This document shows, one piece after another, positions 42,470 through 50,549 of a stretch of 64,000 bases of DNA. The position numbers were made by a program, and so were the translations under genes. How positions within the stretch are numbered: the stretch's first letter is position 1; the number at the start of each line of letters is the position of its first letter. Source of the stretch: Bythopirellula goksoeyrii (GTDB taxonomy: Bacteria > Planctomycetota > Planctomycetia > Pirellulales > Lacipirellulaceae); NCBI RefSeq assembly GCF_008065115.1, contig NZ_CP042913.1, positions 2,206,338 to 2,270,337 of the forward strand, read 5' to 3'. Below the pieces are notes generated by a model. It was not told the origin of the DNA. It made no database searches and worked only from the letters and a program-made list of their open reading frames with translations.

Positions 42470-44166
42470 TTGCTGTGCCGTCGGGGAATAAGTGCGGAAA
42501 GGCAGAGGGCGAGGAGCGCTGCTGTAGTGGGCTCGGGGATGGCGACGCGGTTGGAGACGAAGATGCCTTCTGTGCCATCAGTGAAGGTAGCTCTGAAGGC
42601 GAGCTGTCCGTGGTCGTTGAAGCTTGACGCGCGCCCATCTTCGTTTCCGGTCTTGTTAAGGACGCTTAGCAGGGAGATCGTTCTCAGATCGTCAATCAGT
42701 GGGTCGTCGTTGACATCGATGAGATCTCCTTCGCGCACAATCTCGATGAGCAAGCCGTCGCGCGTTGTGGCGTAGATGCCAAGGTCATTAGCAAAGCTCA
42801 CACCCGAGCCGGAAAGGTACGCACTGAAAGCGGTCTGTCCCGCACCGTTTAGTACAAGGGAGCCTAAATCAAAATGACTGAACGTCACTCCGGGATTGGC
42901 ACCGGGAACTTGGTTGTCCTCGCGGGCCACTTCGGCGAGCGTGCCACTCCCTTCGCTATAAATGGCCTCGTTGAAAAAGACTCCCGGACCTCTGATGCGA
43001 CCCTGGAACGCAGTCTGTCCTGTAGAGTTGATTACAGGGTCAGAAAAAAAGCTGGAGAACACGACACCGGGACTCGCGCCAGGTGCCGGATTGCCTGCAC
43101 GGGCCACTTCTGTCAAAGGGCCTCTGCCCTCACTGTAAATGCCAGTGTTGCTTAATCCGTTCACGCCCGGGCCAGTGAGGACGCCGAAGAAAGCAGTTTG
43201 CCCCGCGGCATTGAGCACGGGCACGCTGCTGATCCCGAGGTTGCTGTTGAAGCCGCTGAACACGACGCCGGGGTCGGCACCGGGGGCTTGATTGCCCTCT
43301 CTTATAACCTCGGTCAGCGGAACGCCCTCATTTTTATAGATGGCGGAGTCGGTATTTGAATTCACGCCCGGGCCGGCAAGTACGCCAATGAACACAGTTT
43401 GGCCCGTGGCGTTCAGCAAGGGGAGTTCGAAGCTGCTGAAGAAGATGCCGGGATCGGCTCCGTGGGCTTGATCGCCGGCGCGTGCCACCTCGGCCAGGGA
43501 GCCGTTTCCACCGCTGTAGATACCGATGCCATTTGTCGAGTTCACTCCCATGCCAGTGAGAGTTCCGCTGAATGCAGTGTGCCCCGAGGTGTTAAGCACG
43601 GAGAGGTTGAGAAAGCTGAGGCCGCTAAAGACAGAACCAGGGTCGGCACCCGGGGCTTGGTTGCCTGCACGGGCCACTTCGAAAAGTGAGTGACCTCCCT
43701 CGATGTAAATCCCGATCCCATTCGTCGAGCTTACACCAGGACCCGCTAGAAAGCTACCAAACGCGGTTTGCCCCGCAGCACTTAAGACGGGGGATCGCAG
43801 GCCGCTGAACACAACACCAGAGTCCGCGCCAGGAGCTTGGTCGCCCTTGCGAGCGACTTCGGCTAGAGTGCCTTTCCCCTCACTGTAGATGCCATCGTCG
43901 TTCGTCGAGTTCACGCCTGGGCCGGTGAGTTGCCCAAAGAATGCAGTCTGACCCATAGCGTCGATCATGGGAGGAACGCCTGCACCTATGCCGAAGCTTG
44001 GGAAGCTGCTAAACACGACCCCGGGGTCAGCGCCGGGGGCTTGGTCGCCGGTGAGGACGACGGTTCGCAGGTCGCCGTCGGCTTGGGCGATCGGGGTCAG
44101 ACATAGCGAACAAGCCATGGTGACCGTTATAGAATATGTTCTGCTTGAAAGTGAACTGAAGAGCAT
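42466..44166 (-). CDS. Exported 60-residue-repeat protein with PEP-CTERM anchor (paralogue 2)
   Basis: 566 residues from ATG 44166, chosen because AAAGAGGAGATTTGGC precedes it and the signal peptide then aligns with that of paralogue 1 (both run into AQADGDLRTV-LTGDQ/HQ); the frame is open 40 codons further up. It has seven repeats of about 60 residues of the same type and the same divergent eighth, but goes directly from GIFVSNRVAIPEP to the anchor TTAALLALCLSALIP with RRHSK: the dockerin-like module of paralogue 1 is absent. The last codons and stop lie in a REPIN-like element. Function unknown; cell-surface location is inferred from the sorting signal. Confidence 0.82.
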   Translation of the reverse strand: MLFSSLSSRTYSITVTMACSLCLTPIAQADGDLRTVVLTGDQAPGADPGVVFSSFPSFGIGAGVPPMIDAMGQTAFFGQLTGPGVNSTNDDGIYSEGKGTLAEVARKGDQAPGADSGVVFSGLRSPVLSAAGQTAFGSFLAGPGVSSTNGIGIYIEGGHSLFEVARAGNQAPGADPGSVFSGLSFLNLSVLNTSGHTAFSGTLTGMGVNSTNGIGIYSGGNGSLAEVARAGDQAHGADPGIFFSSFELPLLNATGQTVFIGVLAGPGVNSNTDSAIYKNEGVPLTEVIREGNQAPGADPGVVFSGFNSNLGISSVPVLNAAGQTAFFGVLTGPGVNGLSNTGIYSEGRGPLTEVARAGNPAPGASPGVVFSSFFSDPVINSTGQTAFQGRIRGPGVFFNEAIYSEGSGTLAEVAREDNQVPGANPGVTFSHFDLGSLVLNGAGQTAFSAYLSGSGVSFANDLGIYATTRDGLLIEIVREGDLIDVNDDPLIDDLRTISLLSVLNKTGNEDGRASSFNDHGQLAFRATFTDGTEGIFVSNRVAIPEPTTAALLALCLSALIPRRHSK

Positions 44167-44443
44167 GCCAAATCTCCTCTTTGATGTTTCCGCATGGTGG
44201 AGCGGGCAAATCAGTGCGAACGCATGGTAGCTATTGTAACCGATGCGGTTTAGCCTCGTACCTGGCGTTGGGTAGTTTTTCGGCATTTTTTTCGTGCCTT
44301 CAAAGAAAGTCGAGAGCTTAGGGTCAAGAGTCTAGAGCCGAAGCAGTGGGTATGAGATTTTTTTGAATTTTTGGGTCATTTTGAGATCAACTCATCGACT
44401 ATCTTCTTGTTGATACCAATTCATTCTTCCGAAGGAGAGTCCC

Positions 44444-44950
44444 GTGGCGAGTGAAACCCAGCCCGATTGGGCCTGTTTGGTCGATAAACACGCTGAACGG
44501 GTATTCAGGATTGCCTATAGAATTCTCGGTTCCGTTCAAGATGCCGAGGATGTTTCGCAAAATGTCTTCAGTGAGGCGGTCAAACTGCATGCGGCGGGGC
44601 CCATCCAAAGTTGGCTTGGACTGTTTGTGCGTCTTGCTTCATTGAGGGCTTTGGACATGCGGCGAAGTCGCCGGAGTGTGCTGCAACTGATCGAAAGCGA
44701 TCGGGCCACCCAGAGCGGGCCTGCCGAGGAGGCCATTGGTGCTGAGCTCGCCGTCTGGCTCCGCGAAGCAACTAGTCGCTTGCCGGATCAACAGGCAGCC
44801 GTGTTTTCATTGACTTACTATGAACATCTCGATCGAGGCACTATTGCCGAGGTCTTAGAGATTGAACCCGAGGCTGTTTCGACATGCCTCTACAAGGCAC
44901 GCAAACGGCTAAGATCTGAACTGCAAGTCTTAGATGGAGGAACAGAATAA
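44444..44950 (+). CDS. ECF-type RNA polymerase sigma factor
   Basis: 168 residues, GTG start at 44444 behind GAAGGAGAG. Region 2: HAERVFRIAYRILGSVQDAEDVSQNVF; region 4: LPDQQAAVFSLTYYEHLDRGTIAEVLEIEPEAVSTCLYKARKRL, quoted only by its ends LPDQQAAVF and YKARKRL. There is no region 1 or 3. The next gene starts at the stop codon (TAATG), so sigma factor and membrane partner are co-translated. The stimulus is unknown. Confidence 0.9.
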   Translation: MASETQPDWACLVDKHAERVFRIAYRILGSVQDAEDVSQNVFSEAVKLHAAGPIQSWLGLFVRLASLRALDMRRSRRSVLQLIESDRATQSGPAEEAIGAELAVWLREATSRLPDQQAAVFSLTYYEHLDRGTIAEVLEIEPEAVSTCLYKARKRLRSELQVLDGGTE

Positions 44951-46143
44951 TGTCTGAAAATATCCCTGCAAATGATTCAGCTCTCGACTTGGATCCAGAA
45001 CTGCAAGCGGCCGTGTCAGCGGTTCTTTCCGAGCCGATTGACCTCGCTGCGATCGAGCGGATCAAAGCAAAAGCGAAACAGCTTTCGCCTCGTTCTGAAA
45101 GACGACGAACTGCATCGGAATCGAGTTCTTCGCGGCGTACCTGGGTTTCAATGGCGTTGGCCGCCAGCTTGTTATTGGCGATCGGTATTGCCGTGCTCTC
45201 GCCCTCGACGAACTCTGCGTTTGGCCAGGTCATGAAACAGCTTCGCGAAGCTGGTGCGTTTCGCTATGTTTATCTGCTTTACATGGACGATTCGGAGCAA
45301 CCCATCGAGAGCACCGTGATGGTGGCTGAGAACGGGCGGCAGCGTCACGAATTGTTGCAAACGGTTTCGATCTCAGATGCCTTTGGAGTTCCGCGTTTGA
45401 CACTGCTAACGGATACACAAACGGCAATTGTTCCTACTCCTGTGGAGCGTAAGAATCCTCCGACCAATGAAACTATTCTGGATTGGTTTGAAAAGTTACG
45501 TAACCATTCAGGCAAGCCGGAGCGGCGTTTGGATCGTAAGGAACTCGACGGTCGTACTGTTGATGGCTTTGTAGCCAAGGTTCAGCATCAGGAATATGTC
45601 TTGTGGATCGACGTGGCAACGAACGAACTGGTTCAAATCGAGTTCGGACCCTTGGTTAAGGGGACAAAGATCCGGCAGATCGTAATGAAAGACTTCCAAT
45701 TCAACCAGGAGTTTGAACAATCACTTTTCAGTCTGGAGGTTCCTCCTGGGTATCGCATCCAGAAACTGAAAAGCATCACAGAAGCCACGGGTGGCGAACA
45801 AAGTATCATCTCTGCTTTGAAAGGTTATCTCAAACTCTCAGAAGGTAAATTTCCTGATAGCATCACTGATTGGGGGGAATGGGCAGTCTTGTTTTCACGG
45901 GATGGAGAGTTGTCGGACGAGGACACCCAAGTGATGGGACATTTAGGCGCTATCACACCATTCCTGGTAACCAAGTCGTCCACCGACTACGAATATCTTG
46001 GCAAGGGAAAAACGACCGATGGCCAGCCCTCGATCGTATTCTGGTGGCGCAATGAGGAAGGGATCATTCGAGCAATCAATTCCGATCTCACGGTGACTGA
46101 GGTTGAGGAAGGAGATCTTCCTCAGAGTAACGAGACCCCGTAA
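44950..46143 (+). CDS. Membrane-anchored anti-sigma-type regulator with LolA-like periplasmic domain
   Basis: 397 residues. A cytoplasmic N-terminus of about 65 residues with an LDPELQAAVSAVL-IDLAAIERIK helix region, one membrane helix (WVSMALAASLLLAIGIAVL), and a periplasmic part. That part begins SAFGQVMKQLREAGAFRYVYLL, then has DRKELDGRTVDGFVAK, YVLWIDVATNELVQIEF and FSLEVPPGYRI, the pattern of LolA/LppX-like outer-membrane lipoprotein carrier folds seen in sigma-partner proteins of planctomycetes. A zinc anti-sigma motif (HxxxCxxC) is not present. Control of the preceding ECF factor is inferred from the TAATG overlap and layout. Confidence 0.72.
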   Translation: MSENIPANDSALDLDPELQAAVSAVLSEPIDLAAIERIKAKAKQLSPRSERRRTASESSSSRRTWVSMALAASLLLAIGIAVLSPSTNSAFGQVMKQLREAGAFRYVYLLYMDDSEQPIESTVMVAENGRQRHELLQTVSISDAFGVPRLTLLTDTQTAIVPTPVERKNPPTNETILDWFEKLRNHSGKPERRLDRKELDGRTVDGFVAKVQHQEYVLWIDVATNELVQIEFGPLVKGTKIRQIVMKDFQFNQEFEQSLFSLEVPPGYRIQKLKSITEATGGEQSIISALKGYLKLSEGKFPDSITDWGEWAVLFSRDGELSDEDTQVMGHLGAITPFLVTKSSTDYEYLGKGKTTDGQPSIVFWWRNEEGIIRAINSDLTVTEVEEGDLPQSNETP

Positions 46144-46222
46144 ATGACTATGCTCGATTACTTGGATCGTGATCTCAGTAGTGGAAGGAACCGTCTCGCA
46201 CCCAAAGCGGTTTGATCTGAAT

Positions 46223-47371
46223 TCAGCGTACGGATTCAAACGCTTGCTGCAGATCAGCTTGGAGATCGTCAAGAGCCTCCAGGCCAACCGAGAGGCGGAT
46301 CAGGCCGTCGGTGATCCCGTGTTTGGCTCGGTCAGCAGCATCATAGCTGGCGTGGGACATGGAAGCGGGTTGTTCGATGAGCGATTCTACGGCGCCCAGG
46401 CTGACGGCCAGTTGGAAGAGCTTGGTTGCTTGGACGAACTCTTTGGTTTGCTCGAAGTTGCCTTTGAGTTCAAAGGTGAGCATTCCGCCGAAGCCACTGT
46501 CCATTTGTTTTTTAGCAATCTCGTGGCCGGGATGCTCGGGTAATCCGGGGTAGAGCACACGATTGACCTGCGGATGGGAATCGAGCCACTCGGCCAGGGC
46601 GAGGGCGGTGCGGCTCTGCTCGCGGACTCGCAACTCCAAAGTCTTCAAACCGCGCGAACACAAGAAGCATTCGAGTGGTCCCATAATGGCCCCGGTGGCG
46701 TTCTGCACAAAGTATAATTCGTCGCGAAGGGCTTGGTCGCGCATCACCAGCGCGCCACCCATGAGATCGCTGTGTCCGCCGAGGTATTTGGTTGCCGAGT
46801 GCATCACGATATCGGCCCCCAATTCCAGTGGTCGCGAAAGCACGGGTGTGGCAAACGTGCTGTCGACGCCCAATAGTGCTCCGTGCTCATGGGCGATCTC
46901 GGCACAGGCGGCAATATCGGTGATCGACATTCGCGGGTTGCCGGGGGTCTCGATCCAGACGAGTTTCGTCTTCTCAGTAAAGGCCTGCTGGAGATTCTCC
47001 GGATTGGTGGTGTCGACCAAAGTGATGGTGATGCCCGCTCGATTGGCTACTTTGTGAAACAGGCGATAGCTGCCACCGTAGATATCGCTGCCGGCGACAA
47101 TATGATCCCCCGAGCGGAGCATGGCTGTGACACAGTGGGTAGCGGCCATGCCACTGGCAAAGGCGAGTGCGCCGCTGCCAGCTTCGAGTGAGGCAAGCGT
47201 AGCTTCCAATGCTTTACGGGTAGGATTTCCACTCCGCGAGTAGTCGAACTCGCCCCATTCGCCCGCGCCAGGTTGCACAAACGTGGAAGCGACATGGATT
47301 GGCGGCACCACAGCCCCTGTCGTAGGACAGCGTTCATTGCCAACATGGATAGCCCGAGTTCGGAATTGCAT
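46223..47371 (-). CDS. Cys/Met-metabolism PLP enzyme (cystathionine gamma-lyase/synthase type)
   Basis: 382 residues, fold-type I PLP enzyme. Seen: DYSRSGNPTRKALE (Tyr and Arg that bind the phosphate of the neighbouring subunit's PLP), ALAFASGMAA, GSDIYGGSYRLF, ETPGNPRM, LGVDSTFATP, PLP lysine Lys195 in SATKYLGGHSD, and EQPASMSHA at the end. It may use cystathionine (gamma-lyase) or an O-acylhomoserine (gamma-synthase or sulfhydrylase); sequence alone does not settle this. It lies 170 bp downstream of a second enzyme of the same family, separated by a family A repeat. Confidence 0.85.
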   Translation of the reverse strand: MQFRTRAIHVGNERCPTTGAVVPPIHVASTFVQPGAGEWGEFDYSRSGNPTRKALEATLASLEAGSGALAFASGMAATHCVTAMLRSGDHIVAGSDIYGGSYRLFHKVANRAGITITLVDTTNPENLQQAFTEKTKLVWIETPGNPRMSITDIAACAEIAHEHGALLGVDSTFATPVLSRPLELGADIVMHSATKYLGGHSDLMGGALVMRDQALRDELYFVQNATGAIMGPLECFLCSRGLKTLELRVREQSRTALALAEWLDSHPQVNRVLYPGLPEHPGHEIAKKQMDSGFGGMLTFELKGNFEQTKEFVQATKLFQLAVSLGAVESLIEQPASMSHASYDAADRAKHGITDGLIRLSVGLEALDDLQADLQQAFESVR

Positions 47372-47411
47372 GTGAGTTGAGGGTTGAGTGTTTAGTGTTG
47401 AGGGTCAGGAA

Positions 47412-47514
47412 GAAATTAGCCGCGGACAAGCGCGGATTAATCGGATAGACGCGGATTTGTAAAATAAGAGTCCGCGAAAATCCGCAAAATCCGCGTTCAT
47501 CTGTGGCCTATTTC
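47412..47514. repeat. Imperfect inverted repeat, family A (copy 2)
   Basis: The left half (AGCCGCGGACAAGCGCGGAT) and right half (AATCCGCGTTCATCTGTGGC) are imperfect reverse complements, matching the element at 16675-16791 in core words and layout. It lies between the two trans-sulfuration genes. No T-tract follows. Confidence 0.6.
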
Positions 47515-47541
47515 CTTTACTCAACTTTCAACACTGCACCC

Positions 47542-48792
47542 TCAACTCCTCAGCGCTTGCTCTAGGTCTGCGATCAGATCTTCGCTGTTCTCGATGCCGC
47601 AGGAGAGCCGGATCATATTGTCGGGGATGCCATATTCGCGGCGTTCTTCGGGGGTGCATTGGTAGTAGCTCATCACTAAGGGTTGTTCGATGAGCGATTC
47701 GACGCCACCCAGGCTTGGTGCAATTCGCGGAATCTTTACCGCGTCGACGATGTTGGCCGTCTCACGCCAGTCAGCATCCTTTACAAAGAAAGTAATCAGT
47801 CCACCGAAACCGCGCATCGTTTCTTGAGCGATTTCATGATACGGATGCGAGGCCAAACCAGGATACAATACCCGCTCGATGCGAGGATGATTCTCCAAAA
47901 ACTCGGCAACACGCTGACCATTCTCATTGTGCCGCTGCATACGGAGCTCAAAGGTCTTTAAGCCTCGTGAAAGGAGGTATACGTTTTGGGGACCATTGAC
48001 GGCTCCCATGATCCCGCGGAGCTTGCGTACGGGTTCCAGCTTGTCCTTCTTGCCCATGATAGCACCAGCCAGCAGATCGTTGTGCCCACCCAGATACTTC
48101 GTCGCGGAGTGGAGCACGTAGTCGATCCCGGCTGAGATTGGACGCAAGTTGTAAGGCGTTGCCAAGGTGGCATCGATGAGTGTTTCGACTCCGTATTCCT
48201 TTCCAATCTGCGCAAACCGTTCCAAGTCGACGCAGCTCATGTGCGGATTGGTTGGTGACTCGCTTACCAAGAGCTTTGTGTGTGGATTGATGGCTGCTTC
48301 CATCGCTTCATAATCGCAGGCACGAACCTGCCGCGTCACCACACCAAACCGCGAGAGATGTTTAGTACAAAACTCACGGCTGCGATGGTAACATTCGTCG
48401 AAGAAGATGACTTCATCGCAGGCGCTGAGCTTCGTCATCAAGAGGCCCACAAAGGCTGCCATGCCACTCGAATAGAGTATGGCATCTTCGGCCCCTTCGA
48501 GTGCGGCCAATTTGCGTTCGACGACCCTTTCTCCCGGGTTGCCGTAGCGGCCATATTCCTCACGAGCCTGGTTCTGCTCGATGTAGTTGATCACCGCCTG
48601 CGTATCGGTGAATGTGTAAGTCGAGGCACAAAAAATCGGATCGGTGATCGAGTCCCCCGGCTTTTGCCGCGCTTCGCCGGCGTGGACAGAGAGCGTGGAG
48701 AAATCTTCCCCAAAGCCCTCTGCGGGTTCGCGAGGCGTGTGGTCCGATGTTCCTGCATTCTTCGGAGGATTTGACATTTCAACGTGACTCAT
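47542..48792 (-). CDS. Cystathionine gamma-synthase-type PLP enzyme under SAM-II control
   Basis: 416 residues from ATG 48792. The frame is open to 48942, but that extension runs through the terminator hairpin and is rejected. Motifs: EYGRYGNPGERVVE (PLP phosphate contacts), ILYSSGMAA, SESPTNPHM, LIDATLATPYN, PLP lysine Lys232 in SATKYLGGHND and GGVESLIEQP. The enzyme would join cysteine (or sulfide) to an activated homoserine in methionine synthesis. The riboswitch, which senses S-adenosylmethionine in known members, and the terminator in its leader support a biosynthetic role, i.e. MetB/MetZ rather than a lyase. Confidence 0.88.
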   Translation of the reverse strand: MSHVEMSNPPKNAGTSDHTPREPAEGFGEDFSTLSVHAGEARQKPGDSITDPIFCASTYTFTDTQAVINYIEQNQAREEYGRYGNPGERVVERKLAALEGAEDAILYSSGMAAFVGLLMTKLSACDEVIFFDECYHRSREFCTKHLSRFGVVTRQVRACDYEAMEAAINPHTKLLVSESPTNPHMSCVDLERFAQIGKEYGVETLIDATLATPYNLRPISAGIDYVLHSATKYLGGHNDLLAGAIMGKKDKLEPVRKLRGIMGAVNGPQNVYLLSRGLKTFELRMQRHNENGQRVAEFLENHPRIERVLYPGLASHPYHEIAQETMRGFGGLITFFVKDADWRETANIVDAVKIPRIAPSLGGVESLIEQPLVMSYYQCTPEERREYGIPDNMIRLSCGIENSEDLIADLEQALRS

Positions 48793-48856
48793 GGTTCTTC
48801 TTGCTAGGCTTGGGGTAGGTGGTGTCCTTGGCGGCCACTGCCGTAATCGGTTGCCA

Positions 48857-48894
48857 ATAAAAAAAGCCGCACATACTCTCGGTAAATGCGGCTT
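48857..48894 (-). terminator. Intrinsic terminator in the leader of the cystathionine synthase gene
   Basis: On the minus strand: AAGCCGCA, a 15-base loop, TGCGGCTT, then a U-tract (stem 48864-48871 with 48887-48894; run of A on the plus strand at 48859-48865). It lies 65 bp upstream of the start codon and 84 bases downstream of the SAM-II aptamer, as expected for a transcription-attenuating riboswitch. A second hairpin (GCAAGC ... GCTTGC) lies between them and could act as part of the expression platform. Confidence 0.82.
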
Positions 48895-48977
48895 GATACA
48901 AGCAAGCTTCGTTAGGTTGTTGCTGCTTGCATTAAGTCTCAATAACTGAGAATACGCGCCAGCAGGCTAATGTCACT

Positions 48978-49020
48978 GGCTCTTTAGCAGTTTCGGCTGC
49001 AAGCGGCCACAAATCCCGAG
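48978..49020 (-). promoter_or_regulatory. SAM-II riboswitch aptamer
   Basis: On the minus strand the leader begins TCGG, GATTTG, GGCC, GCTTGCAG, CCGA, AACTGC, TAAAGAGCC. This matches the SAM-II (metA motif) pattern in order and spacing: P1 by TCGG with CCGA; the conserved GAUUUG of loop 1; the conserved CUUGCAG; and a downstream GCUAAAG. The two pseudoknot helices can form (GCAG with CTGC; GGC with GCC). Known SAM-II RNAs turn off methionine-pathway genes when S-adenosylmethionine is high. A good promoter ends two bases before it and a terminator follows. Confidence 0.85.
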
Positions 49021-49028
49021 TTGCCTTA

Positions 49029-49057
49029 AGTTTACGTCTAGACGCACCTGATTGCAA
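49029..49057 (-). promoter_or_regulatory. Sigma-70-type promoter of the SAM-II leader
   Basis: On the minus strand: -35 TTGCAA (49057-49052), 17-base spacer, -10 TAAACT (49034-49029). The predicted start, about 49022, is just before the first base of the aptamer, which fits a riboswitch transcript closely. Confidence 0.65.
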
Positions 49058-49268
49058 CCTGAATTGCTAGCGGAGGCCAAAACCTGCGGTTCATTGCACT
49101 CATGGAGGCAGTTCTTTGAGGGCATTTAGTATCCAAGAAGTGATTTATGAGATTGCCCAATCACTGCTGTCACCCCTTCGCTGATCTTGACCGTCGGCCT
49201 GCTGCTTGGGACGATTCCCGCCCCGTAATCCGTTCCCGCTTCTGCACCTCACTCAACTGGTAATCGTT

Positions 49269-49910
49269 ATGCGTGCGCAAATTGCTCGTCGGCAGAGGGT
49301 CTCTCTCTTTATGTTATTGATTGTCGGTGTTTCCTCTCTTGGATGCCGGTCGCCCTACTACGCCGACCGAGGTGCCGGTTTGGGTGCTTTAGCCGGCGCA
49401 GGTGCGGGCGCGATCATTGGCGACGCAACTGGCGGCAACGCCGGAACCGGTGCCCTGATTGGTGCCGGACTTGGCGCAGTAACAGGAGGCGTCGTGGGTT
49501 CTGAGATGGACGCCATGCAGGCGCAGAACCGTGCAGAGATTGCCGCACAGATGGGACGCCAAATTCCGGTCGGTGCCGCCTCGATCGAAGAGGTCGTCGC
49601 GATGACCAACTCGGGAGTCGATCCGTCGCTGATTCAGAACTATGTCCGTACTTCAGGAATGTCTCGTCCGGTCACGGCGGCCGACGTGATTTATCTCCAC
49701 AACCAGGGTGTCGCCACGAACGTAATTCAAATCATGCAAACCCCCCCGGCGCCGGTGGCACTGGCCCAAGGACCCCCAGTAGTCGTAGAGGAACATTACT
49801 ATGGTGGCCCCGCCTGGGGTCCGCCACCATGCTGGGGCCCCGGTTACGGCTACTACCGCGGTCCACGCTGTGGGGCGAGGACGAGCTTTGGGGTGACGGT
49901 GGTAAAGTAG
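49269..49910 (+). CDS. Glycine-zipper lipoprotein
   Basis: 213 residues from ATG 49269. Signal peptide with lipobox VSSLGC, then a Gly/Ala-rich glycine-zipper pair (GAGLGALAGAGAGAIIG and GTGALIGAGLGAVTGGVVG), a central helical domain (ASIEEVVAMTNSGVDPSLIQNYV, quoted by its core TNSGVDPSLI) and a C-terminal Pro/Gly/Tyr-rich tail. Glycine-zipper lipoproteins are usually in the outer membrane or periplasm. Function unknown. The divergent gene to its left is the SAM-II-controlled one. Confidence 0.82.
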   Translation: MRAQIARRQRVSLFMLLIVGVSSLGCRSPYYADRGAGLGALAGAGAGAIIGDATGGNAGTGALIGAGLGAVTGGVVGSEMDAMQAQNRAEIAAQMGRQIPVGAASIEEVVAMTNSGVDPSLIQNYVRTSGMSRPVTAADVIYLHNQGVATNVIQIMQTPPAPVALAQGPPVVVEEHYYGGPAWGPPPCWGPGYGYYRGPRCGARTSFGVTVVK

Positions 49911-49938
49911 AGAAGATCTTGCTATTTCAAGAGTTGGG

Positions 49939-50211
49939 TTACAGGTTAGAGAGAAGTTTATCGTACTCGGCATGAGTGCCAATGAAAAACCAAATGACTT
50001 TGTCTGCGGACTCTCTCACGCACACCGCACGATAGGATTCGGTCACTCGAATTGACCAAAGCGATTGACTTGTTTGCAATCGTTTAAATTGCAATCCTGG
50101 GTGTGAAGAGTCTGTTTGAAAACGACGATAAGCAGCCCGTGCCCGCTCCTGAACTGACTTGGGCAGCTTGTCAAAATCCCGACGAAATCCGGGTGTGAGC
50201 TTTGATATCAC
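49939..50211 (-). CDS. RelE/ParE-type toxin
   Basis: 90 residues: FRRDFDKLPKSVQERARAAYRRF, LQFKRLQTSQSLWSIRVTESYRAVC, VIWFFIGTHAEYDKLL. This is the RelE/ParE fold (core SLWSIRVTESYRAV), with a basic face and the final aromatic/His region. It overlaps the antitoxin gene by 4 bp. Whether it cuts mRNA (RelE/HigB) or acts on gyrase (ParE) cannot be told. Confidence 0.85.
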   Translation of the reverse strand: MISKLTPGFRRDFDKLPKSVQERARAAYRRFQTDSSHPGLQFKRLQTSQSLWSIRVTESYRAVCVRESADKVIWFFIGTHAEYDKLLSNL

Positions 50212-50426
50212 AGCTTGTCCGGGTCTAGAGTCTCACACTCGCCTCGATGTTCGGCTTCCAATACATCTGCTACTAGAGCTGAAATCTTGTCGGCGTGCTC
50301 GGCAGTAGACTGTTGCCAACGCTCATCCTCTTCCATTTCGAAGATTAACATTTGGGCGAGCAATTCCTGCCTATCTTCAGGAATCTTCTTTAGCCGTTCG
50401 ATTGCTTGTTCCAGGGATTTCGTCAT
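50208..50426 (-). CDS. Antitoxin of the RelE/ParE-type pair
   Basis: 72 residues, upstream of and overlapping the toxin by 4 bp (ATGA type). An N-terminal helix (SLEQAIERLKKIPEDRQELLAQML, core RLKKIPEDRQ) followed by an acidic, mostly helical C-terminus. No DNA-binding motif is obvious, so autoregulation is unproven. Confidence 0.8.
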   Translation of the reverse strand: MTKSLEQAIERLKKIPEDRQELLAQMLIFEMEEDERWQQSTAEHADKISALVADVLEAEHRGECETLDPDKL

Positions 50427-50549
50427 ACTCTGATTATACCACGCTCAGGGAAGTGGACCAAGAAGAACCCACGGCATTCGCTGAGGGCTAGGTTGCTGAT
50501 TTAGCGCTGCCCCTTCCCAATTCGTGACTTTCCCACCAAACTGCTCAAT

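Noticed and set aside
48793-48942. N-terminal extension of the cystathionine synthase frame up to 48942
   Set aside because: It runs through the intrinsic terminator in the SAM-II leader and has no family similarity; ATG 48792 is used.
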